Assembly (NCBI GenBank): GCA_947630525.1 | Contig: CANRHW010000108.1 | Coordinates: 1-5,585 of the forward strand | Reading direction: 5' to 3' | Source: an uncultured Clostridia bacterium | GTDB lineage: Bacteria; Bacillota; Clostridia; UMGS1883 | Length of the DNA stretch: 5,585 nt | Shown: positions 1 through 5,585 of the stretch, one piece after another | How the letters are laid out: every line of letters starts with the position of its first letter | How positions within the stretch are numbered: position 1 is the first letter of the stretch | Notes under the pieces: generated by a model | Seen by the model: the letters and a program-made list of their open reading frames with translations, nothing else | Database searches by the model: none | What the model was told of the DNA's origin: nothing | Translations under genes and position numbers: made by a program

Positions 1-2
1 TT

Positions 3-1250
3 TACGACCCGAACAACGAGTTTGATGAGGAATATTTCGAATTCGGGCTTTTCATGTCGCGACGAGAATATAAAGCCATCAATCGGCGACTACAACGTGG
101 CCGAGCTGCGGCATCAAGGGAAGGAAAATTTGCCGGTGGAACTCCTCCATACGGTTATGAAGCTGTACGCCTGACAAACGACAAAGGATTTACTTTGCGG
201 CCGAAAGAGGATGAGGCTGAAATAATAAAATATATATTTCGGCTCTACACCCAAGGGGATATTCAGCCCGACGGTACACTTAAATATATAGGCATTCGTC
301 AAATCTGCAAAAAACTCCATGATTTAGGAGTGCCCCCTCCTCGCAATTCCAAATACTGGCGCGATACAACGGTCGGATATATTCTTAAAAATCCCGTCTA
401 CTTGGGCCGCATTCGATGGAATACTACGTTTACTAAAAAAATTGTCCAAAACGGGGTTATTCACAAAGAACGAGCCGTCTCTCCTGCCAATGAGTCTATT
501 GACGTTGATGGTCTGCATCCTCCTATAATTTCTCAGGAAACATTTGATGCCGCTCAATCTATCCTCAAGCAGCATGGACACGGGCCTGTACGTAAAACTT
601 ACAAAATGAAAAACCCTTTTTCCGGGCTCCTTTTTTGCGGAAAATGTGGATGGCCCATGAAGCGAAAGTCCATACCGAACGGCAACGCATATTGGGTCTG
701 TGTAAATAGTTATTGCACAAACGTATCGTCAAGATACAGCATCGTTGAAAAACAGATATTGTCTGCCTTATCCGACTGGTTATATCAATACCAGCTCGAA
801 TGTTCTAACTCATCTAATCATGATGACGAGGCCGATATTGCACTAAAGAACAAAGCATTAAACAAAGCTCGCCGCGACATCGAAGCTCTTAACAAACAGC
901 TCTCTCGCACGCACGACCTTCTCGAACAGGGTGTTTATGACATTGATACGTTCTTGAACCGTAGTCGCTCCATAAGCGAGCGAATATCTGCCACAAATAA
1001 AACCATTGACGAACTATCTGCATCTATTCAGGTTGACAGTGAACGAGCCGCAAGTCGCGCTAATATTATACCAAAGGTTCAGCACTTGCTATCTGCCTAT
1101 AACGAACTCCCAGACGCCCAATCCAAAAACCTGTTGCTGAGAGAAGTCATAGAACGCATTGAGTATATCAAAGACAAGCCATCTCCTCATAACGGGCCCT
1201 TTGATAATTTCGAAATCGTCATTTATCCAAAGTTGCCATCATCCAAGTAA
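3..1250 (+). CDS. Large serine recombinase, C-terminal part (5' truncated by window)
   Basis: This is a site-specific DNA recombinase of the large serine resolvase/invertase family, which integrates and excises mobile elements. The reading frame is open from base 3, so the first visible ATG at 54 is internal; the N-terminal catalytic serine domain lies upstream of the window. Counting from that ATG, the 'recombinase' DNA-binding domain begins with SRREYKAINRRLQRGR (2-17), followed by the hallmark PPYGY (31-35) and KNPVYLGRIRW (112-122). A zinc ribbon follows with Cys195, Cys198, Cys216 and Cys221. A charged, heptad-like coiled coil spans about 262-330, as in large serine integrases, where it controls synapsis and direction. 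The protein ends in a conserved-looking helix/strand tail (LLREVIERIEYI). The 415 visible residues fit a normal protein of roughly 500-570 residues, with no frameshift seen. Its base composition is more AT-rich than the genes to its right, suggesting horizontal origin. The family call is firm; the element type (Tn4451-like transposon, ICE or prophage) cannot be told from here. Confidence 0.95.
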   Translation, partial: YDPNNEFDEEYFEFGLFMSRREYKAINRRLQRGRAAASREGKFAGGTPPYGYEAVRLTNDKGFTLRPKEDEAEIIKYIFRLYTQGDIQPDGTLKYIGIRQICKKLHDLGVPPPRNSKYWRDTTVGYILKNPVYLGRIRWNTTFTKKIVQNGVIHKERAVSPANESIDVDGLHPPIISQETFDAAQSILKQHGHGPVRKTYKMKNPFSGLLFCGKCGWPMKRKSIPNGNAYWVCVNSYCTNVSSRYSIVEKQILSALSDWLYQYQLECSNSSNHDDEADIALKNKALNKARRDIEALNKQLSRTHDLLEQGVYDIDTFLNRSRSISERISATNKTIDELSASIQVDSERAASRANIIPKVQHLLSAYNELPDAQSKNLLLREVIERIEYIKDKPSPHNGPFDNFEIVIYPKLPSSK

Positions 1251-1251
1251 A

Positions 1252-1280
1252 CAAAAGCGACCTTTTACGGGTCGCTTTTG
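1252..1280. terminator. Hairpin terminator after the serine recombinase
   Basis: A perfect 11-bp inverted repeat: CAAAAGCGACC (1252-1262), 7-nt loop, GGTCGCTTTTG (1270-1280). It starts one base after the recombinase stop codon. The right arm ends in TTTTG followed by TTG, giving a modest U-rich tail, and the left arm gives a similar tail on the other strand. It can therefore act in both directions between the convergent recombinase and phospholipase-like genes. The stem is seen directly; terminator function is inferred. Confidence 0.8.
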
Positions 1281-1347
1281 TTGTAGGTATCATGCGCAGT
1301 ATAATAAAGTTGTTTGTGGGGAAAAGGAGGAACAGCGGCGCGAGCCA

Positions 1348-1397
1348 TTGTTCCGATTTAATAAAAATCGGAACAAGCGATGCAACGCTTGTTCCGA
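1348..1397. repeat. Three-armed nested inverted repeat (two mutually exclusive hairpins)
   Basis: TTGTTCCGATTT (1348-1359) pairs perfectly with AAATCGGAACAA (1365-1376) around a 5-nt loop. The overlapping segment TCGGAACAAGCG (1368-1379) pairs equally perfectly with CGCTTGTTCCGA (1386-1397) around a 6-nt loop. The middle arm is shared, so a single transcript cannot form both 12-bp stems fully. TTGTTCCGA is thus present as two direct copies 41 bp apart, with an inverted copy between them. The minus-strand version of the right-hand hairpin has the U-tract of a terminator; the other hairpin has none. Confidence 0.9.
1360..1397 (-). terminator. Rho-independent terminator of the PLC-LamG gene
   Basis: Read on the minus strand, TCGGAACAAGCG (1397-1386), a 6-nt loop and CGCTTGTTCCGA (1379-1368) form a perfect 12-bp stem, immediately followed by TTTTTATT (1367-1360). 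This is a canonical intrinsic terminator, 76 nt beyond the stop codon of the minus-strand gene that ends at 1474. The right arm also pairs with a third arm farther on (see the repeat entry at 1348-1397). Confidence 0.85.
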
Positions 1398-1473
1398 CGT
1401 CATTCTGCGCGATTTTTTCGGCCGGCTCTCTATATTACAGAGCGCGACTTTTTTCCCGACCCCTTTTACGAGG

Positions 1474-3915
1474 TCATTCCGCCGTCATTATGGGGCGCAA
1501 TGTGTTCTTTTCCCACAAAAAGGCCTTGACCGTGGTACCCTCCGGGGCGGGAGCCGTGAGCTCCGCGCCGCTGCCGGTCACGTCGGCGATTTTAACGGCT
1601 TCGAGACCGCCGCCCCTATATACCGCCAATATCAGCCATGTGTCCGGCCTTTCGGCGGCCAGCGTCAGTACGGCCTTGGCGTTGCCGCCGTCGGTGGTGA
1701 CCGTCAGGCTGCCGGCGGGCTTAGCGTCGGACCTGTAATAGCCGATGGCCGCGCCGGAGCCCGCCATATCGGTGTTGGCCTCCGTCCTTACAAGCTCGTA
1801 ACCGTCTATGCTTTGGGGAAATTCATAATCGATATAGGCCTTATCCACGGACAGCTCCAGTGCCGTCTGGATTTCACTGCCGGTGTCGATGTCAATGAAT
1901 TTGGCTTGGGGCTTGCGGGCAAGGCGGGCTATTTCGTTCGCCGAAAGGGTTATGTCGTATATGCGGAAGTCGGCGACGCTGCCGTTGATATCAGGATTAT
2001 CGTTGGCGTTTTCGTTGAAGGTTTTCCAGCTTGTGCGGCCGATAAAGCTGCCCTTAGCGTTCAGATAGTCCTCGATGAGATTTGGGGCGGGATCGTAGGT
2101 GGTATCCGCAGCGGCCTGTACGCCGTTAATATACAGCGTCAGCGTGCCGTTTTTATATTTGGCGGCAATATGAGTCCACTCGTTCAGCTTCAGGCCGGGG
2201 CCCTTGGCCGATTTGGTATCGCCGCTGCTGGTCTTTAGGCCCGAGGATGTCATGTTTGACGCCGCATGGGCGAAAATGCTTGACCTTTGCCCGCGGCATA
2301 TATCAAACAATCTGCTGTTTTTTACGTCGGCGTTCATTTTGACCCAGGCGGTCACGGTGTACTCCTTCATATGCTTTGTGAGGCCGACCGGGAGCTTTAT
2401 AACGTTGTCCGGGGTAAGGCCGGCCGCGCCGCCGGTGACTGTCGGATTGCCCTCCGGCGCGGCGTCAAGGCCGTTGCCGGTAACGTCTGTCAGTCCGTCC
2501 ACAAAGGTATAGCGAAGCAAGGGGGCGGTCACGGCGAAGTCAATACTTTCGTCCGTGTCGGTGAGGGTATACCGGCCAAGGGCGGTTATATTCGCCCTGA
2601 GCAGACCGTCGCCGCCGGTCTCGCCCAGCAGCTCCCCGTCCTTATAAAGGCGCTGCTTTTTGCCGTTTGATTTTACAACAAGGGTCATTTCGCCGGTTAT
2701 TTCTCCGTCCAGAGTGAGAACGTCGCCCTCTCGTGAGGCGGTGAATTTTGTCCCCAGGGGCACGTTGTCGTTGCTGCCGGTGAGGGTATAGTTTCCGTCC
2801 GTGGCCTTATATACGCCGGGGGTGTACTCGCGGTTTTTCTTCGCCAGCAGGTCGACGGCCTTGGCGTTGAAGTCCTCGCTGTCGGTAGTGGCGTTGTCCA
2901 CCAAAAGTATGGGCAAAATCTCGCTCCATGCGTCATATCTCGGGTCGTTGATGATCTTCGGGTTGTTTTTGTCGGCGTCGGCCAAAAGATTTGGCGGAGG
3001 GTTATTAAAAATGTCAAAGGCGCTTGGGGTCGTTTGGGCCTGCATCACTCGCAGCCGGTAATAAAATCTGTCGGAATTATTCTGCAAATAGTCAATTTCC
3101 TGGCTCAGCGACTCCATTATTTTTTCATAACCGCCATAGGTATTTGTCCAATAGGAACGCACATAGCCGTCGTCCTTAGTAGAGTCGCCGTCGTCGTTGC
3201 GCCTATTGATAAAGCGGTTGTCCGCCCAGGAGCCGGTGACCTGACCAATAAGCACTATTGCCGGACGCGTGCCGTTGTTGGTGAGGGAGCCGTATGTATA
3301 TGTGTTGACGCTGCCGTTTCTTGTATATACGTACTGCGTCACGCCGTCCTCTGCAAGCTTGTTAATAAGGTCTTTCCACGACTGCTGAGTGGCTGACGCA
3401 TTGCTTCCGTTGTGAATATCTGCAAGGCTTTGGAAGTCCAGTATTATGATCTCGCCGGGGTGATTTTTTGCCCATGCGGCGATTTTCCGGGCTATACCGC
3501 CGGGGCCGGTCAACTGGTCGGAGATGCGGCCGTGAGTTGTATAGAACTCGCCGCCGTTTTTATATCGGGACAGACGCACGTCAAAATATCGCACGCCTTT
3601 GTTCAGCATGGTTTCCACATCGGCGCTCTGAGCCTTTGACATATTCAGCGCCAGGCTTTTCCATGTGTTGTTATCCGCAGCTAAGGCGGAAGAGCCAATT
3701 GGGTTGTTTTCCAGCTTTATATTTGCCGTGTCCGGGTCGGAATTTTCGTTCAGCCCGGCGGTAAAAGCGTCGTGGGCCCCCAGCATATGCAGCTCGATTA
3801 GCCGCGCGTAGTTGGGAACATTGTTCCTGAAAAACCATTCTCCGCTGTCCTCGGCATGGGCAAGGCCAAGGGTCAGCATCAATATGGCAAAAATTGTCAT
3901 AAATTTAGCTTTCAT
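1474..3915 (-). CDS. Secreted PI-PLC X-domain-like protein with LamG domain
   Basis: This 813-residue exported protein resembles phosphatidylinositol-specific phospholipase C-type phosphodiesterases. A signal peptide is clear: K2/K4, a hydrophobic core (6-18) and probable cleavage after AHA (19-21). The X-like domain (about 35-345) shows GAHDA (47-51; His48/Asp49), VRYFDVRLSR (108-117; Asp112/Arg114), FYTTHG (124-129; His128) and EIIILDFQ (155-162; Asp160). These match the two catalytic histidines and the Asp/Arg contacts known for bacterial PI-PLC, though exact residue matching is by eye. A beta-rich linker (about 365-460) leads to a LamG/concanavalin-like domain (about 465-668), marked by TVTAWVKMNAD, EWTHIAAKYKNGTLTLYING and GSVADFRIYDITLSANEI. 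The C-terminal 140 residues form a further beta-like module ending in VKAFLWEKNTLRPI, a tail seen in other clostridial exported proteins. No LPXTG, transmembrane anchor or SLH repeat is visible. The start is supported by AAAGGAG 8 nt upstream. The substrate (phosphoinositide, GPI anchor or glycolipid) is unproven. Confidence 0.88.
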   Translation of the reverse strand: MKAKFMTIFAILMLTLGLAHAEDSGEWFFRNNVPNYARLIELHMLGAHDAFTAGLNENSDPDTANIKLENNPIGSSALAADNNTWKSLALNMSKAQSADVETMLNKGVRYFDVRLSRYKNGGEFYTTHGRISDQLTGPGGIARKIAAWAKNHPGEIIILDFQSLADIHNGSNASATQQSWKDLINKLAEDGVTQYVYTRNGSVNTYTYGSLTNNGTRPAIVLIGQVTGSWADNRFINRRNDDGDSTKDDGYVRSYWTNTYGGYEKIMESLSQEIDYLQNNSDRFYYRLRVMQAQTTPSAFDIFNNPPPNLLADADKNNPKIINDPRYDAWSEILPILLVDNATTDSEDFNAKAVDLLAKKNREYTPGVYKATDGNYTLTGSNDNVPLGTKFTASREGDVLTLDGEITGEMTLVVKSNGKKQRLYKDGELLGETGGDGLLRANITALGRYTLTDTDESIDFAVTAPLLRYTFVDGLTDVTGNGLDAAPEGNPTVTGGAAGLTPDNVIKLPVGLTKHMKEYTVTAWVKMNADVKNSRLFDICRGQRSSIFAHAASNMTSSGLKTSSGDTKSAKGPGLKLNEWTHIAAKYKNGTLTLYINGVQAAADTTYDPAPNLIEDYLNAKGSFIGRTSWKTFNENANDNPDINGSVADFRIYDITLSANEIARLARKPQAKFIDIDTGSEIQTALELSVDKAYIDYEFPQSIDGYELVRTEANTDMAGSGAAIGYYRSDAKPAGSLTVTTDGGNAKAVLTLAAERPDTWLILAVYRGGGLEAVKIADVTGSGAELTAPAPEGTTVKAFLWEKNTLRPIMTAE

Positions 3916-3923
3916 TTTTCGCG

Positions 3924-3930
3924 CTCCTTT
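3924..3930 (-). promoter_or_regulatory. Ribosome binding site of the PLC-LamG gene
   Basis: Minus-strand AAAGGAG lies 8 nt before the ATG at 3915. It fixes this start rather than the internal Met6, which lies within the signal peptide. Confidence 0.88.
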
Positions 3931-3943
3931 CTATTATAAATTA

Positions 3944-3972
3944 ATTATACCATTGTTTTGCAGCCTTGTCAA
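3944..3972 (-). promoter_or_regulatory. Perfect-consensus sigma-70/sigma-A promoter for the PLC-LamG gene
   Basis: On the minus strand, TTGACA (3972-3967), a 17-nt spacer and TATAAT (3949-3944) match consensus at all twelve positions. TGG directly before the -10 adds an extended -10 (TGnTATAAT). Transcription should start near 3937, giving a leader of about 22 nt that contains the ribosome binding site. A second TATAAT occurs on the same strand at 3938-3933, without a good -35 at proper spacing. High basal activity is inferred. No operator palindrome is evident. Confidence 0.9.
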
Positions 3973-3987
3973 TACCGCAAATACCCA

Positions 3988-4016
3988 TTGCGTTTTTGAA
4001 AAAAAGGTGATAAAAT
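3988..4016 (+). promoter_or_regulatory. Probable promoter of the sfsA-aldo/keto reductase unit
   Basis: TTGCGT (3988-3993), a 17-nt spacer and TAAAAT (4011-4016), with TGA directly before the -10 (extended -10 type). Start of transcription is predicted near 4022, only about 17 nt before the sfsA start, which leaves just room for the Shine-Dalgarno. It faces away from the phospholipase-like gene's promoter, with 15 bp between the two -35 boxes. A short 5-bp inverted repeat (CGCAA 3976-3980, TTGCG 3988-3992) overlaps the -35. Confidence 0.65.
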
Positions 4017-4024
4017 ATAAGGGA

Positions 4025-4031
4025 GGGGAGG
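4025..4031 (+). promoter_or_regulatory. Ribosome binding site deciding the GTG start of sfsA
   Basis: GGGGAGG (4025-4031), inside a purine-rich run, lies 7 nt before GTG at 4039. An in-frame TAA at 4018-4020 closes the frame upstream, and the next in-frame ATG is codon 78, so GTG is the only start that keeps the conserved N-terminus. An ATG at 4046 is out of frame and opens only a short dead-end frame. Confidence 0.85.
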
Positions 4032-4038
4032 CGGGAGC

Positions 4039-4725
4039 GTGACATATGACGGTATTGCGGCGGGGGAATTCGTTTCCCGGCCAAACAGGTTTATCGCGAA
4101 CGTAATCGTTGACGGCGCGGCCCAGGTATGCCACGTTAAGAATACCGGCCGGTGCAAAGAGCTTTTGCTGCCGGGGGCCCGTGTCTTTGTGCAGCGGGCG
4201 GACAAGCCGGAGCGTAAAACTAAATATGATTTAATATCCGTATATAAAAATGATATTTTGATAAATATGGACAGCCAGGCCCCTAACAAGGTGTTTGCGG
4301 AATGGGCGGCGGAAAGCGGATTTTTCGGCAGACCAAGCCTGATATTGCCCGAACGCCGCTACAAAAACTCCCGATTTGATTTTTACATCGAGACCGGGGA
4401 AAGGAAGATATTTGCCGAGATAAAGGGCGTAACTCTGGAAGAAAACGGGGTAGTTATGTTCCCCGACGCGCCCACCGAGCGGGGCGTCAAGCATCTGCGG
4501 GAATTGACGGACTGCGCCGCCGCGGGTTATGAGGCTCACGTGTTTTTCATCGCCCAAATGGCGGAGGCGCGGCTGTTCCGGCCCAACCGCCAAACCCACC
4601 GGGAATTTGCCGACGCCCTCGCTTTTGCGTCGAGGGGCGGCGTTCGGGTCTCATGCCTCAAATGCGCCGTCACGCCGGAAACATTGAAAATAACCGATTT
4701 TATAGACGTTGAATTGGAGGAATGA
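4039..4725 (+). CDS. sfsA: SfsA family DNA-binding/nuclease-like protein (sugar fermentation stimulation protein)
   Basis: This 228-residue protein is full length for SfsA (the E. coli protein is 234). The N-terminal OB-fold-like part has FVSRPNRFIANV (11-22) and HVKNTGRCKELLLPGARV (32-49), both diagnostic of the family. The C-terminal part has the PD-(D/E)XK nuclease-like core: SRFDF (111-115; Asp114), AEIKG (126-130; Glu127/Lys129) and FPDAPTERGVKHL (141-153). It is cytoplasmic. The name comes from an E. coli effect on sugar (maltose) metabolism; DNA binding is reported for the family and nuclease activity is suggested by the fold, but the cellular role is poorly defined. It begins with GTG, chosen because of the Shine-Dalgarno, the upstream in-frame stop and the conserved residues that follow. 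It is the first gene of a unit with the aldo/keto reductase: its last codons contain the ribosome binding site of the next gene. Confidence 0.95.
   Translation: MTYDGIAAGEFVSRPNRFIANVIVDGAAQVCHVKNTGRCKELLLPGARVFVQRADKPERKTKYDLISVYKNDILINMDSQAPNKVFAEWAAESGFFGRPSLILPERRYKNSRFDFYIETGERKIFAEIKGVTLEENGVVMFPDAPTERGVKHLRELTDCAAAGYEAHVFFIAQMAEARLFRPNRQTHREFADALAFASRGGVRVSCLKCAVTPETLKITDFIDVELEE
4716..4720 (+). promoter_or_regulatory. Ribosome binding site of the aldo/keto reductase, inside the end of sfsA
   Basis: GGAGG (4716-4720) lies 7 nt before ATG at 4728 and within the final Glu codons of sfsA. The sfsA stop (4723-4725) is only 2 bp before the next start, an arrangement that favours translational coupling. 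Confidence 0.85.
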
Positions 4726-4727
4726 AT

Positions 4728-5585
4728 ATGACTGTAGTTACACTTGGCAAGACCGGCATAACCTCGCCCAAAAGCGCCTTCGGCGCACTGCCCGTTCAGC
4801 GGGTCTGCGAAAAAGACGCCGTAAGGCTGCTGCAAAAGGCCTATGACGCGGGCATCACCTTTTTTGACACCGCCCGCGCTTATTCCGACAGCGAAAAAAA
4901 GCTGGGCCTGGCCCTGTCCGAAGTAAGGGATAAAATACATATAGCTACCAAAACCATGGCGTCAACGGCGGAGGGCTTTTGGCATGACCTGGACGCCAGC
5001 CTTACCATGCTTAAAACCGACTATGTTGATATTTATCAGTTCCATAATCCGGCCTTTTGCCCAAAGCCCGGCGACGATTCGGGTCTGTACGAGGCTATGC
5101 TGGAGGCCAAGGCTCAGGGTAAGATACGCCATATCGGCATAACCAATCACCGGCTTGGCGTTGCGGATGAGGCGGTGCGCTCGGGTCTGTACGAAACGCT
5201 GCAATTCCCTTTCTGCTATCTGGCTACCGAAAAGGACGTGGAGCTTGTGAAGCTTTGCAAGTCCGAAAACGTGGGCTTTATCGCCATGAAAGCCCTGTCC
5301 GGCGGACTTATTACCCGGTCCGACGCGGCATATGCGTGGCTCTGTCAGTTCGACAACGTGCTGCCCATCTGGGGCGTACAGCGGGAGCGTGAGCTGGACG
5401 AGTTCCTGAGTTATATGGACGCCCCGCCCCGTATGACCGACGAACTTGCGAACCTGATAGAAAATGACCGCAAGGAACTCATAGGCAGCTTTTGCCGGGG
5501 CTGCGGCTACTGTATGCCCTGCCCCGCGGGCATCGAGATAAACAACTGCGCCCGTATGTCTCAGCTCATCCGCCGCAGTCCGTCG
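4728..5585 (+). CDS. Aldo/keto reductase with C-terminal [4Fe-4S] ferredoxin-type motif (3' truncated by window)
   Basis: This is a cytoplasmic NAD(P)H-type oxidoreductase of the aldo/keto reductase superfamily (TIM barrel); its carbonyl substrate is unknown. The 286 visible codons stay open to the window edge with no stop, so the 3' end is missing, probably by only a few dozen codons. The typical N-terminus LGKTGI (6-11) is followed by FGALPVQRV (18-26) and the catalytic tetrad: Asp47 and Tyr52 in FFDTARAYSDSEKKLG, Lys75 in IATKT and His106 in YQFHNP. GKIRHIGITNH (131-141) and FIAMKALSGG (184-193) are strand ends of the barrel. After the barrel comes FCRGCGYCMPCPAGIEI (255-271) with Cys256, Cys259, Cys262 and Cys265, a CxxCxxCxxCP ferredoxin-like cluster motif. 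This is a known subfamily feature in Clostridia and other anaerobes and suggests electron transfer or an oxygen-sensitive activity. It has its own ribosome binding site and probably shares the sfsA promoter. Confidence 0.93.
   Translation, partial: MTVVTLGKTGITSPKSAFGALPVQRVCEKDAVRLLQKAYDAGITFFDTARAYSDSEKKLGLALSEVRDKIHIATKTMASTAEGFWHDLDASLTMLKTDYVDIYQFHNPAFCPKPGDDSGLYEAMLEAKAQGKIRHIGITNHRLGVADEAVRSGLYETLQFPFCYLATEKDVELVKLCKSENVGFIAMKALSGGLITRSDAAYAWLCQFDNVLPIWGVQRERELDEFLSYMDAPPRMTDELANLIENDRKELIGSFCRGCGYCMPCPAGIEINNCARMSQLIRRSPS

Larger units (their letters stand above)
1..1347. mobile_element. Probable right end of an integrated element carrying the serine recombinase
   Basis: Inference from context. 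Large serine recombinase genes commonly lie at one extremity of their element, next to an attachment site. Here the recombinase is AT-richer than the GC-rich genes beyond 1474, and the next gene's own terminator hairpin lies at 1360-1397. If that terminator belongs to the host chromosome, the junction falls between the recombinase stop (1250) and about 1347. The att core cannot be identified without the other end of the element or an empty site, so the right coordinate given is an upper bound, not an observed edge. Confidence 0.4.

Noticed and set aside
1380..1529. Short plus-strand frame from an ATG at 1380, after an AAGGAGG-like site near 1324
   Set aside because: The Shine-Dalgarno-like site is about 50 nt away, too far, and the frame overlaps the terminator hairpin and the end of the minus-strand gene.
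1159..2238. Long plus-strand open frame of 359 codons
   Set aside because: It starts inside the recombinase gene, runs through the hairpin at 1252-1280 and the repeats, and lies antisense to the PLC-LamG gene. Its protein has no recognisable domain and is rich in Arg, Gly and Cys, as expected of a shadow frame in GC-rich DNA.
2697..3017. Minus-strand 106-codon frame inside the PLC-LamG gene, and the similar plus-strand frames at 2204-2670 and 2801-3639
   Set aside because: All overlap the strongly supported 813-codon gene, lack ribosome binding sites, and have low-complexity or Arg/Thr/Pro-rich translations typical of shadow frames.
3820..3836. GGAACATTGTTCC-like sequence resembling the TTGTTCC repeats at 1348-1397
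   Set aside because: It lies within codons of the PLC-LamG signal-proximal region, matches over only 7 bases, and is plausibly chance.
4046..4105. ATG at 4046 as an alternative sfsA start
   Set aside because: It is out of frame with the conserved SfsA sequence and reaches a stop within about 20 codons; the GTG at 4039 is in frame and well placed after the Shine-Dalgarno.
1..5585. CRISPR array, tRNA, rRNA, toxin-antitoxin or defence gene
   Set aside because: No regularly spaced direct repeats, no cloverleaf-like segment and no matching protein motifs were seen on either strand.

Overview
The window looks like a chromosomal segment from a Gram-positive, anaerobic Clostridia-type bacterium (Firmicutes; gut Oscillospiraceae/Lachnospiraceae-like by inference). 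The evidence is strong purine-rich Shine-Dalgarno sites before every visible start, near-consensus sigma-A-type promoters, a large serine recombinase of the kind common in clostridial mobile elements, and an aldo/keto reductase with a C-terminal ferredoxin-type cysteine cluster. No gene here fixes the species.

Layout. (1) Positions 3-1250 (+) hold the C-terminal 415 residues of a large serine recombinase; its catalytic domain lies before the window. By eye it is more AT-rich than everything to its right, so it is probably the end of an integrated element. (2) Positions 1251-1473 are non-coding. They hold a symmetric hairpin after the recombinase stop, a short stretch that may contain the element's right edge, and a three-armed inverted-repeat cluster that includes the terminator of the next gene. 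(3) Positions 1474-3915 (-) encode an 813-residue secreted protein with a PI-PLC X-like domain followed by a LamG-type lectin-fold domain. It converges on the recombinase. (4) Positions 3916-4038 are a divergent promoter region: a perfect TTGACA-17-TATAAT promoter with extended -10 drives the phospholipase-like gene leftward, and a weaker TTGCGT-17-TAAAAT promoter drives rightward transcription. (5) sfsA (4039-4725, GTG start) and an aldo/keto reductase gene (4728 to window end, 3' truncated) form a tight two-gene unit with 2 bp between them.

The genes do not form one obvious pathway. The parts most worth a second look are the recombinase/host junction, the nested alternative hairpins at 1348-1397, and the strongly promoted, secreted PLC-LamG protein. 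I found no CRISPR array, tRNA, rRNA or recognisable new defence system.
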